Shown here: one piece after another, positions 25,396 through 33,779 of the stretch
Position numbering within the stretch: the stretch's first letter is position 1
Layout: every line of letters starts with the position of its first letter
Program-made: the position numbers and the translations under genes
The notes under the pieces: model-generated
Database searches by the model: none
What the model was told of the DNA's origin: nothing
What the model saw: the letters and a program-made list of their open reading frames with translations, nothing else
Assembly (NCBI GenBank): GCA_017848435.1
Contig: JAFEHU010000007.1
Coordinates: forward strand, 1-63,389
Source: Burkholderiaceae bacterium
Lineage (GTDB): Bacteria; Pseudomonadota; Gammaproteobacteria; Burkholderiales; Burkholderiaceae_C
DNA length: 63,389 bases
Reading direction: 5' to 3'

Positions 25396-26682
25396 TCACT
25401 TGGACATCAATGAGTCCCACTCGACTACCTTCTGCTTAACGAGGCTTTGCGCATCTATGTCACGCCAATGCGGATAGCGCTTCGCGCGAGGTAGAGCCCA
25501 TCGTTGTCGCCAGTACGAGGCAAACTCTTCTACAGAAAGGCGCAGTGGCTCACCAAAACTGCCTCCGCCCATACCGCCTTCAAGATCCTGGGTTAGATTG
25601 AAGAGATAGACTTCACGTCGAACTCCATGAGCAAGAAGGTGAAGTGGCAGGTTCAAGTGTTGAAGGACCTTGGTGACGTTCTGCCAACGCACCTTCGGGC
25701 CGTTTCCGTAGCCGTTAGGGGTGAGCGAGCCGTGTGACTCAAGGAATTGGCACATTCTTGGGTAAAGATGCTCCAGATGGAGCATTCCGTAACCCTTGGT
25801 GTATCCGATGGGTTCAGCAATCAGTCGATCACCATAGCTAAGTCGGTTGTACTGCGAGCTCCTCCCGAAAGCACTGGTTGTTGTAATAGCTACGAGCGGT
25901 TGACGCACACGCCGCCCCCGCATTTGGGTGCGCGTGGCGGCGTAGCGACGCCAGTACGCCTCGCGAATGTCGTCTGCACAGAGCAGGCCTGCGCATAGCT
26001 TGCCACCGAGCAAGAAACTGTAGGGCGGTATAGCCCCGATCGTATACGCATCCATAGTCTGGTTAACTAGTTCGAGCTTCTGTCCAGACGGGTATTGAAA
26101 TAGGCTGTCACGGCAAAATAAATCGGCTGGAGGCGACTGCAGCCCGAGTGCCCCGATTAGGCCCCCATGGGCTTCGTCGATTACCAGGAACCGAAGACGG
26201 CGACCATATCCTTTGGAATAGGGCATTGACCAACACGCACGGACTAATGTCCACAACTGCTCGTCAGCCGGAGTCTCAACCAATCGCAATACCGGGCGTA
26301 TCGCTTCAACATGAATATCGAGGCCAGACTTGAACCAGCTTCGATGACGCTCGAACAGCGCTGCTAGTCGTGTGCTAAAACCAATGCGCTCACCTACTCC
26401 ACGCGCATCGTGGTGAAGCCCACGGATGAAGTCCTTGTTTCCCGTCTTTACAGCTGCGGTACATGCGTCGTAGGAAGCTTGAATTTCGGCGGCGAGTTGA
26501 TTCCTGCTCGACTCTAGCCACACCACCGACTTAGTCGTCGGCGGTAACGTCGCCTCCAAATAGGACGGTGCAAATGGACTTCTAGGCAACATAACAGGCA
26601 TGGGTTTGATTTGGCCAGACTTGAAGCTCAAAGTCAAGGACAAGCGGCTCGAATTATTCGAGTCTGTCTGCCATGCCCCCAA
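25396..26682 (-). CDS. DruA-like protein (DUF4338), orphan
   Basis: A protein of up to 428 residues. The central region RFLVIDEAHGGLIGALGL, YSFLLGGKLCAGLL and LVAITTTSAFGRSSQYNRL is the pattern of DUF4338, the domain of DruA from Druantia. The other Druantia genes, including the large DruE helicase, are absent. The first codon used here is TTG (26682); ATG at 26601 is an equally good start. The gene is convergent with the kinase pair, with one base between stops. It may be a stand-alone defence or transposon-linked protein. Confidence 0.65.
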   Translation of the reverse strand: MGAWQTDSNNSSRLSLTLSFKSGQIKPMPVMLPRSPFAPSYLEATLPPTTKSVVWLESSRNQLAAEIQASYDACTAAVKTGNKDFIRGLHHDARGVGERIGFSTRLAALFERHRSWFKSGLDIHVEAIRPVLRLVETPADEQLWTLVRACWSMPYSKGYGRRLRFLVIDEAHGGLIGALGLQSPPADLFCRDSLFQYPSGQKLELVNQTMDAYTIGAIPPYSFLLGGKLCAGLLCADDIREAYWRRYAATRTQMRGRRVRQPLVAITTTSAFGRSSQYNRLSYGDRLIAEPIGYTKGYGMLHLEHLYPRMCQFLESHGSLTPNGYGNGPKVRWQNVTKVLQHLNLPLHLLAHGVRREVYLFNLTQDLEGGMGGGSFGEPLRLSVEEFASYWRQRWALPRAKRYPHWRDIDAQSLVKQKVVEWDSLMSK

Positions 26683-26866
26683 TGGATGTACCTATTAATC
26701 CTCTTGGAGTCCGCGGTTTTAACCCTACACCAGATTTAGTACCGTTCGGAAGTAGAGATTTCCGGTTGTTAGTGCCGACGCAAAACTGACCAGGTAGAGG
26801 CGAAATCCAAAAAAAGCGAAGTGAGACCTTGGTTCGGCGACCTAGTTCATCGTTTTGATACGACCG

Positions 26867-27568
26867 CTATGAAAAATCAAACCTCTCTCGGCCGTTCGAG
26901 AAAGTGACTTTGTCGTACGCGGTGTGACAGTGCCACTGTTCAAATTGATCGTCAGAAGAAACCATGCTCAAGCTGCGTGGATCAAATACTGCAGCACAGA
27001 CATGCCCTGGCGCCCGGACGGAACCGTACTGGATCCATGCAACGCCTGAATCGCGAACCAGTTGGCCAAGCTTCTGAGTTTCGTTGTAGTCGCTGTGATG
27101 CAGCCAGCGATCTTTAGCCTGAGACCATGGCTCCGAAAGCAGACTGATTGCGCGTCCGTTGACATGGGCTTGGTACATGGAGTGCTCCGTCGACAGTTGC
27201 TGTTTCAACAGTCCCACACTGTCCAACAAAAATCGCTGTCTCCAGTACGCGATTTCTGCACAAGCACAGTATCGATCGTCAGCACCGTACCAAATGCCTA
27301 ACGAGTTGACACTCCGGAACCTGGATCCTGTTTGCGGCACATACCTAAAGGGCGCAGCCAGGAGATAGTGCAGCCCAATAGCATTTGCCGGTAACGGAGG
27401 TTTGCTGGCCTCCAGCATTTGCTCGAGAAGATCCTGTTCATCAGCAGAATCAACGAGTCGCATCGTTGCTGCAATGTGCTGTGTCTCGACCATACGAAAA
27501 GCATGCATCGAGAGCTCTACCGCATGATCTTTGACCCAGGCTGGATCCCACGCGCCTTCTGACATCAA
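26867..27568 (-). CDS. RES-domain toxin
   Basis: A 233-residue toxin of the RES family, which degrades NAD+ in the known cases (MbcT, RES-Xre). The three name-giving residues are visible: Arg in GSRFRSVN (about 82), Glu in CAEIAYWR (about 105) and Ser in YGSVRAPGH (about 183). Its start overlaps the upstream antitoxin stop by four bases. The order antitoxin then toxin is the rule for RES-Xre modules. Confidence 0.85.
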   Translation of the reverse strand: MMSEGAWDPAWVKDHAVELSMHAFRMVETQHIAATMRLVDSADEQDLLEQMLEASKPPLPANAIGLHYLLAAPFRYVPQTGSRFRSVNSLGIWYGADDRYCACAEIAYWRQRFLLDSVGLLKQQLSTEHSMYQAHVNGRAISLLSEPWSQAKDRWLHHSDYNETQKLGQLVRDSGVAWIQYGSVRAPGHVCAAVFDPRSLSMVSSDDQFEQWHCHTAYDKVTFSNGRERFDFS

Positions 27569-27939
27569 GCGGCAGCCCGCATCCCATCGAGATAGGACAG
27601 CGTCGTTACCAAGCCATACGGTGTTTCGATCAGGGCCAGCGGTGTACCGTTCAACGCCTTGTTTTGACTTCGCAGCCAGTCCTGTCTTTTTGTTGCGTCC
27701 GAGCCTACTAAAGGGTCCAGTGAACGGAAAACTCGGACTAACAGCAAAGCAAGCTGACCCTCTTTCGAAACAGGGTCAATTCCTCGCGCTCCAGACGCAA
27801 TTCGACTAACAGATGGCTCACTTAACCCAATCACACGTGCCAATGCCGCGTACGAAAGTCCCAACTCCTGGGCGGCACGGATCGTTGCTTTCCCCAGCAC
27901 GAAGGACTTGTCGGGGACTCCAACTGCGCTCGCTAACAT
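27565..27939 (-). CDS. Xre/MbcA/ParS-type antitoxin of RES toxin
   Basis: A 124-residue antitoxin. The N-terminal half is an Xre-like HTH (LGLSYAALARVIGLSEPSVSRI), and the C-terminal half is the MbcA/ParS toxin-binding domain (LLVRVFRSLDPLVGSD, NGTPLALIETPYGLVTTLSYLDGM). The ATG at 27939 has a strong GGGAGGTG ribosome site; the longer frame upstream is unlikely. It should neutralise the RES toxin and autorepress the operon. Confidence 0.85.
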   Translation of the reverse strand: MLASAVGVPDKSFVLGKATIRAAQELGLSYAALARVIGLSEPSVSRIASGARGIDPVSKEGQLALLLVRVFRSLDPLVGSDATKRQDWLRSQNKALNGTPLALIETPYGLVTTLSYLDGMRAAA

Positions 27940-28172
27940 AGCACCTCCCAGCCTCTGGTGAAAGAAAATCGCATTAACGCCCATTATTTTAGCGTAAAGA
28001 TCGAGGCGGTGTTTGGATTTCTGATCCTTGCTGGCAATCGCACGACTCTAGGAGGATTGATTGGTGCGTCTATTGGGCGGGTCAGAAAGACGGCTCTCGG
28101 GCGACTAAGTTGGGCGAGGAATCACCCGCATTTGGCTAGGAGCGGCCTCTCGCTAAATTAGAAAGCTGCCGC

Positions 28173-28263
28173 TCAGCGCTTAGTTTGAGGGTTACCGGAG
28201 CGCGCAGCGCGGAGGGGATCCAGAAGCGCAGCTTTTGGGTCCCCTCGAAGCGCCTGTTAGGGC
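28173..28263 (-). other. degenerate attC-like site at end of DUF6602 cassette
   Basis: Read on the minus strand, GCCCTAAC (containing the gene stop) begins a long imperfect hairpin with arms GAGGGGACCCAAAAGC and GCTTCTGGATCCCCTC, ending in CCGGTAACCCTCAAAC. The 3' end resembles an attC arm but lacks a proper GTTRRRY. The DUF6602 gene ends inside it, as is usual for integron cassettes. Confidence 0.45.
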
Positions 28264-29063
28264 AGCCCGTTGACTTTGTTGATGATCGAGTCATACGAAA
28301 ATAGTATGTGAGTAGATGCGGTCGCATTCTGTTGAAGTTGGTTGAGCGTCCAAATAATCGCCTGGAGGTCGGGATCAGTCGTCATTAGGTGATAAGTGCC
28401 GAGGGGAAGAGGCACTGCTGTACCGGAGCCACGGTCATGGATGCTCATACCTTCTTGGGCGCGCACCAGTAAACAGGAACCAGCAACGTGGATAAAGTGT
28501 GGGCGCCTGTTAAGTGGCACTGCTGGGTTTTGGGTGTAATACTCGTTCATGTGCGCGAGCAAGGTTTCTGGTGCTATGCCTTTGGACGCATACACGATCT
28601 TGATTGGCCAGTCGTCATAGTTATTGATCTTCAACAGGGTATTCACTCGTCTTCCCAGCGGCCGTGTTGGAGGGATTGAGGCAATTCCTCCGAGCGAGTC
28701 AAAGAGTTCAGCCCGATTCAATGTTGACTTGACGGAAACAACGCCAAGCGTGCCTTCGACTGGTGAAAATGACTTGCCGGATCCATCCTTGTTATGGAAA
28801 TTGAAACGTGGCGCCGTGTCTGTCGTAATTAAGATGTCTAGCTGCTTCGACTCCGCGCCGTCGTCATCAAATAGAAAGCCGCCTAAGAAGACGTTGCATT
28901 TCGACGGTGCGTGCTGCTTTAAGAATTCCGCGTATACCAACTCGCGAGATATTCCAATATCCGTTGTGTTCGCGAAGACCGATGCTGCGTCCGCCTCACC
29001 GCGAAGAACCTCGGCAACCTTTATGTAGTAGGCACGGAGTCTAGAAAAGAAATTCTGTGGCAT
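28257..29063 (-). CDS. DUF6602-like protein, integron-cassette gene
   Basis: A 268-residue protein. The segment SRELVYAEFLKQHAPSKCNVFLGGF followed by ESKQLDILITTD is the core of DUF6602, which has a restriction-endonuclease-like look (D...ESKQLDI...VSVKS). The pattern D-x-hydrophobic then VxVKS at about 110 fits a PD-(D/E)xK fold. A role in defence is possible but not shown. The gene is flanked by attC-like sites on both sides. Confidence 0.6.
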   Translation of the reverse strand: MPQNFFSRLRAYYIKVAEVLRGEADAASVFANTTDIGISRELVYAEFLKQHAPSKCNVFLGGFLFDDDGAESKQLDILITTDTAPRFNFHNKDGSGKSFSPVEGTLGVVSVKSTLNRAELFDSLGGIASIPPTRPLGRRVNTLLKINNYDDWPIKIVYASKGIAPETLLAHMNEYYTQNPAVPLNRRPHFIHVAGSCLLVRAQEGMSIHDRGSGTAVPLPLGTYHLMTTDPDLQAIIWTLNQLQQNATASTHILFSYDSIINKVNGLP

Positions 29064-29072
29064 ATGTAGAGA

Positions 29073-29143
29073 GCCCTAACGTGGAGGTCACCGGCGCTTC
29101 GCGGCTTTATCGCGCAGCGTCCGTGTGGTCTGCCGGGTTACCC
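29073..29143 (-). other. attC-like recombination site
   Basis: On the minus strand the site runs from GGGTAAC through a hairpin (CGCG/CGCG and GCT/AGC stems with a TAAAG loop) to GGTGACCTCCACGTTAGGGC. The last part is the typical 3' arm of an attC site with GTTAGG. It lies directly between the two cassette genes. Confidence 0.6.
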
Positions 29144-29146
29144 CTC

Positions 29147-29518
29147 TCAATTTACCCGCACTGTGAGGCCGATGCCAAGACCGGAAACAATGGTGTTTTG
29201 GTCAGCTTCAGAAACAAATGGGCAATTGCAAGGGTTGTGAATTGCGGCAATTGAGTCAGAGGGATCAATTGAACCCAAGTAGCTTTGAATGAGTTCAACA
29301 GCCGCCTTGAAGTTGTCACGAGCCGATGTGCTTGCTGGTTTGGTGTTGTACAACCAACTACCGGACGGATTAGAAATCCTGTCCAAAACAGTAACTGTCG
29401 AATCGTAGCTGCCAGCACTCGACTCGCTGATGTCTATGACAAACAAACGGCCTTTCGTGGTTTTAACGTTCGCATCATGAACGTTGTTAAGTGGGGTCAT
29501 AGAGAAAACTGTCGACAT
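29147..29518 (-). CDS. unknown integron-cassette protein
   Basis: A 123-residue protein with a strong GGAGG ribosome site before ATG 29518. It begins MSTVFSMTPLNNVHDANV, has a strand-rich centre (GRLFVIDISESSAGSYDSTVTVLDR) and a short Cys pair (NPCNCPFV). No family is recognised. Its location between two attC-like sites suggests a mobile cassette gene. Confidence 0.6.
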   Translation of the reverse strand: MSTVFSMTPLNNVHDANVKTTKGRLFVIDISESSAGSYDSTVTVLDRISNPSGSWLYNTKPASTSARDNFKAAVELIQSYLGSIDPSDSIAAIHNPCNCPFVSEADQNTIVSGLGIGLTVRVN

Positions 29519-29547
29519 TGGTGAGGCCTCCGTAATGGTTGTGAAAG

Positions 29548-29615
29548 GGCTAACGTTTGAATTCACCGTCCTGCGCGGCTTTTCGCGCAGGTCCAGTGGA
29601 AATGATGGGTTGGGC
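29548..29615 (-). other. attC-like recombination site
   Basis: On the minus strand it begins GCCCAAC (a perfect RYYYAAC) and ends GTGAATTCAAACGTTAGCC. In between, CCTGCGCG and CGCGCAGG form a perfect stem around an AAAAGC loop, flanked by offset outer arms. At 68 bp it has the size and layout of a short attC. Confidence 0.65.
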
Positions 29616-29791
29616 GTCTAGTAATGCTCAGCCATCACAATGGCGTATCCCGATTGAGCACAAGTACCGACATCCCTCATGCAAATTACCGATCCCTGAT
29701 TGATGTATTTTTTGGTATGCGGATCAAACACGCGCTACTGAATGAAGTGTTCCAATTCCCATAAAGTTGCCCATTAACGTTTGGGGAGTAT

Positions 29792-30386
29792 TCATCCGGC
29801 CTTGATATCTATCGGCAAGCACTCGGCGTAAAGCGCTACCGCATGGGCGCGATTCAGCGCACCCATGCGCTCGAAGATGCGTCGCAGGTACGTTTTTACC
29901 GTTGGTATGCGGATGCCGAGCGCGGTAGAAATCTCTTCATTGGAGGAGCCTTTGCTCAGCAATTCCAAGACCTCGTTTTCTCGCCGGGAAAAAGCGCTGC
30001 GCTCCCTAATATTTCGTTGCGGCCAGTGCACGCCAGGCAAGCCGATGCGTTGGTTCAAGCAGCGTTGCGTGACATCCAACACTAGCGCTGCACGGGCTCT
30101 GATGTCAATCTGGTGTGGATGAACCCCATGCGCTGAAGCGGGCGCTAACGGCCCCCCCGCAGGCGGACAGCACCAGCCATGGCAAGAGATGCAGGGTTGG
30201 GTTTGCTACTGTGCCATTGCTCTTGGACCATGTCTGCCAAGCGCTGTCGGAGGCCAGGACAGCATCCAGAACCACCCCCTCCGGAAAGACCTCGTCCAAC
30301 GTGAACACCTGACTCGCACGGAAACGCAGGCCAGCCAGTAGCGACTCAAGTTCCAGCCCGTTGAACCCGACGAAGCCCAATCGCAT
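29792..30386 (-). pseudogene. frameshifted LuxR-type regulator
   Basis: The downstream part (30082-29792) encodes a LuxR HTH (FSRRENEVLELLSKG, IRIPTVKTYLRRIFERMG). The upstream part (30386-30105) reads MRLGFVGFNGLELESLLAGL and a receiver-like sequence to FSAWGSSTPD*. A one-base shift at the GGGG near 30127 joins the two as AWGVHPHQIDIRARAALVLDVTQRC, a natural-looking linker. So one regulator gene of about 198 codons seems broken, unless a programmed shift or sequencing error is involved. An in-frame ATG at 30434 is an alternative start. Confidence 0.6.
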
Positions 30387-30444
30387 CGAATTAGCCCGTC
30401 GCCCCTGACGATGAACGAATGAACATTTGTCCAATTCGGCTGAG

Positions 30445-30837
30445 TCAGTGCGCTGGTTGAAAACCGAGCGGCTTGACGTGCACGATGGCGCTCAGCAAGG
30501 TTGTTGACTTGATGAAACGCAGCGCCTCTTCAACTGCACCGAAAGCGAACCCCAGCTCGGTTCGCATGGTTTCTTCGTTGGTCGAGCCGATCCAGGCCAC
30601 TGGAATGGAAGGGTCTGGCAGGAGTCTCTGGGCTTCGATTTGGGTCTTTTCAATGGCTGCGGTCAAGGCAACGGTTTTGTGAAACGTCAGCCGCGTCGCA
30701 TCGCTTCGTCCACTGACGCTCTCGCACATAGCAAAGGCCTCGAAGTCACCATCTGGCATGGGCGCCATGAGAATCGACAAGCTCTTCACACCCAAAGCGT
30801 AGGGCCGAAGCACGTAAGAAAAGATCAGATCAGTCAT
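30445..30837 (-). CDS. hypothetical protein upstream of LuxR-type gene
   Basis: A 130-residue protein of mixed alpha/beta character (VKSLSILMAPMPDGDFEAFAMCESVSG, TFHKTVALTAAIEKTQIEAQRLL). It ends about 60 bp before the ATG of the broken regulator (10 bp before the alternative start) on the same strand, so they may form an operon. No family is recognised. Confidence 0.5.
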   Translation of the reverse strand: MTDLIFSYVLRPYALGVKSLSILMAPMPDGDFEAFAMCESVSGRSDATRLTFHKTVALTAAIEKTQIEAQRLLPDPSIPVAWIGSTNEETMRTELGFAFGAVEEALRFIKSTTLLSAIVHVKPLGFQPAH

Positions 30838-31566
30838 TGGCGGAGAAGTTACCGATGCATTTATTTCTGGTCAATCCGCCTTAGGTACTAGCTGTCAGAC
30901 AGCAGAGCACACGTATTTGTGCTGGCTGGATCGCTAGATTTTCAATGGCTGAAAAACACGAGATTTGGATCTTCGCAGTGCCGACCTCAGAAACATTGCA
31001 CAAGGTTGCACGCCGTGCATATTTCCCGGGTAAACAGTCACACTGGTGACTGCCACAACTCCCGCTCATCCAAAAGTACGAGCGGCTGCAGTAGTTCCAT
31101 GTGATGCGACCTACCCTTGCTTGGCGTACTGCTCACTCACCGCATAACGACCCCCAATCTGCGCCGGTCAATGTGACATGGCCAGACCCGAGCGAAATGC
31201 CGCGGAGGCTATTCTCATTTGCGGTCGGTGTACTAGGTCTACCTGAAACACTCATCCGGTACGCGCCTGCTGACAGACGCTAGGGTAGGCATTGCCAGCT
31301 CCCCGAATTTAAACCGACTGCCTGAATGCTCCTGCCACAGCGCCGTATTCGGCGCATGCCCAGTTTGCCCCCCAGAATTTGATGCTGGGATAGTAGCCGC
31401 GTCCGTAACGGATGACGACGACGTATTGTCTTCTTTGCGGCATGGATTTGCCACACGTCACCCCCCGATGGATGACGTGCGCGATTGACACCCCCAATAG
31501 ATGGGCGTCAAAAAGTAGCGCTTGCACTTAACATCTGCTTTCCATACTCCAAATTGGCGGACCACC
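30838..31566. other. intergenic stretch without clear gene
   Basis: About 730 bp. Only short open frames are present. One on the minus strand (ending 31309) reads MPQRRQYVVVIRYGRGYYPSIKFWGANW, which could be a gene fragment, but it has no recognisable family. The promoter of the Wadjet operon probably lies near the right end. Confidence 0.4.
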
Positions 31567-33060
31567 ATGGGAAGCAACGTGTCTGCGCCGACAGTCTTCT
31601 TTCAAGGCCCGCGCGAGCATTTTTTCAGGCCTCTGAACTGGCAGGACAGAGAGGCCTGCGCCGCCGTTTTGCGTCAGTTGCATGAACGCGTCCACGGCCC
31701 GGACGCTGACTATGCCGAAGCGCTGACACGAGAGCTCGTGTTGGAGATCATTCTGCAAGTGATCGCCCAGCCAAGCTACCGGTCAGGCGCGTTGCCAGAG
31801 AGCGTGGTCGCATCCGGTCTGGTCCAACCACAAGCTGAACGTGACTACGCTCTGAACCTCCTGCGCGCACTCAAAGAACACGGCTGGTTGGAAGACTACA
31901 AAGACCCGATCAACCTCCAGCCCACGCTCAAATTAACGCGTGCAGGCAAGTCATTTGCCGAGGTCTTCGCTGAGCTCGATAACGCCCGGCACAAAACCCG
32001 CCAGCGCAACATGCGCTCCGCGCGCAAGGCCTTGCAGGCATTTCTCGAAAGCCGCGACGAAGATGAGTTGCTCGACGCCTACGACTTCGCCAGCCGGGTG
32101 GTGCAAGACCTGCAGGATGACATCGAGTACTTCCGTCTGCTGATGCAGACTCTCACGCGCGAAGCCTTGACGCAGAAGCTGGCTTGGGACGAATTCAACG
32201 ACTTCCTAGAGCGGCGATTCGGCAAAGAGATGTCGGTGAGGCTGGTGGCCGACTCTGTTGACCGCCACCGCAGCCAGATCATCGAATTGCTTGACATGGT
32301 CCGGGCCTGGCCAGAGGTCCAGCGTATGGTGATTGACGGTGCCTTGCGCCAGCGTGCGACATGGCTGGAAGACGTGCTGGAAGGGCGCAGTGCCACCTTG
32401 TGGTTATGCCAACGCATCGAAGACCTGATCGACGCGGCTTGCCAAGTGAAGCTGCCCATGCTGCGCAGTGAAATGCACAACTACGTGCGGCGCTTCACCA
32501 GCCTGCTGCGCCAAGCGCTGTCACTGGACTATGGCGCTGAGTCCCCCATGGGCCGCACGCTCGCTGGCCTCAAATCCAGCCACAGCGCCGACCGCCAAGT
32601 CTGGCTGGACGCCTTGGCGCAGCGCCTGTCCACCGCCGAAATCCGCTTGCCCACCACCGGCCTGCGCTGGACGCAGCGAGATCGACAAGCGGTGGAAGGC
32701 GGCGAAACTGACTGGCGCATCCTGCCCCACAGCAGGCTGGAGGCCGCCTTGCGGCGCGCCGAGGCAGAAGCCTTTGTCATCAGCGAAGACCTCCTGCTCA
32801 GGCAGCTGCAACAGTTCGCTAAGGCGCGAGGCAAGGCTCGCCCCTTGCGGCTGTCTGACCTGGCGGTGACCGATGCGCCCGACGTGCTGACCGCGCTGCA
32901 CGCCGTGGGGGCCGCACGCTCATCTCAAGGCAAAGCGGCGTGGCGCACACACAAGCTCCCCACGAAATTCGAGACGCCAGCCTTCACCGCCGACGACTTC
33001 GAGTTGCAGCTCCAAGCCACAGACCAGTCGCAAGCATCACAGGTATCGCAGGCAGAATGA
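31567..33060 (+). CDS. jetA: Wadjet JetA-like kleisin subunit
   Basis: A 497-residue protein, first in a jetABCD operon. The N-terminus VFFQGPREHFFRPLNWQDREACAAVLRQL fits the DUF5716-type JetA, which acts as kleisin and closes the SMC ring. A winged-helix-like region and long helices follow. ATG 31567 is chosen; the frame upstream adds 15 unlikely residues. Wadjet senses and cleaves small circular DNA such as plasmids. Confidence 0.82.
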   Translation: MGSNVSAPTVFFQGPREHFFRPLNWQDREACAAVLRQLHERVHGPDADYAEALTRELVLEIILQVIAQPSYRSGALPESVVASGLVQPQAERDYALNLLRALKEHGWLEDYKDPINLQPTLKLTRAGKSFAEVFAELDNARHKTRQRNMRSARKALQAFLESRDEDELLDAYDFASRVVQDLQDDIEYFRLLMQTLTREALTQKLAWDEFNDFLERRFGKEMSVRLVADSVDRHRSQIIELLDMVRAWPEVQRMVIDGALRQRATWLEDVLEGRSATLWLCQRIEDLIDAACQVKLPMLRSEMHNYVRRFTSLLRQALSLDYGAESPMGRTLAGLKSSHSADRQVWLDALAQRLSTAEIRLPTTGLRWTQRDRQAVEGGETDWRILPHSRLEAALRRAEAEAFVISEDLLLRQLQQFAKARGKARPLRLSDLAVTDAPDVLTALHAVGAARSSQGKAAWRTHKLPTKFETPAFTADDFELQLQATDQSQASQVSQAE

Positions 33061-33067
33061 CCTATCC

Positions 33068-33778
33068 ATGAGCTTGCCCACGTCCTTTCACACCCTTCTG
33101 GAGGCTCGCCTGGCCGAGCGAACGGCTGGATCGGTCTCACGCAAGCGCTTCGCCGAAATCTGCAACCGGATGCTGGCCAGCGGCATCATCTGGCGCGAAC
33201 ACTCCAGGCCCGAGCAAGCGCTGTATGACGACGCCTCCGTGGTCGAAGAGTTGCTGCGCGAATGGTTCGACGTGCTTGGCTTCTCCCTGGTGCACGATGT
33301 AGACGTCAACCTGTTTCGACTCTACCCGCCCGGCGATGACCAGGAGGACGAAGAGGGCGTCAAGCGACTGCGCGCCCGGCTATCGCGTGACGTGGTGGCC
33401 GCTGCACTGGGCCTGCGCTTTCTGTACACCGAAGCGCTCACCGGCAAGCGTGAACTGGTCAACCAAGAGCTGGCCATCAGCTTGGAAGAACTGTCGCAGA
33501 CCCTGGTGTCGCTGGTGGGCATGACCTTGCCGTCGTCCATGGCCGAGCGCGGTCAGCTTTTGCGTGAACTGCGCAAGCTGCGCCTGATCCGCTTCAAGGA
33601 CACAGATGGCCTCGGCCAAATGGACACCCTGGTCAGCGTGCTGCGGCCCATCCTGTCATTCGTCAGCGACGAAGCTTTACAAGACGTGCTGCGCTTGATG
33701 CAGGGCCGCCAGAGCGCAACGCCCACAGCAGCTAACCTGGCGCAGGCGACAGAGATCGGCGCCTCAGGGGAAGACTGA
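33068..33778 (+). CDS. jetB: Wadjet JetB (DUF4194, KITE subunit)
   Basis: A 236-residue protein with tandem winged-helix character (FAEICNRMLASGIIWREH, VVEELLREWFDVLGFSLVHD, NLFRLYPPGDD, KLRLIRFKD). This is the pattern of DUF4194, the JetB subunit that binds the JetA kleisin. It starts 7 bp after jetA. Confidence 0.85.
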   Translation: MSLPTSFHTLLEARLAERTAGSVSRKRFAEICNRMLASGIIWREHSRPEQALYDDASVVEELLREWFDVLGFSLVHDVDVNLFRLYPPGDDQEDEEGVKRLRARLSRDVVAAALGLRFLYTEALTGKRELVNQELAISLEELSQTLVSLVGMTLPSSMAERGQLLRELRKLRLIRFKDTDGLGQMDTLVSVLRPILSFVSDEALQDVLRLMQGRQSATPTAANLAQATEIGASGED

Positions 33779-33779
33779 T

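Noticed and set aside
25396-26682. A full Druantia system
   Set aside because: Only the DruA-like gene is present; no DruE helicase or other Druantia genes are seen.
26700-26866. A further attC site after the RES toxin gene
   Set aside because: GGTTGTTAGTGCC is present near 26765, but no paired arm or hairpin was found.
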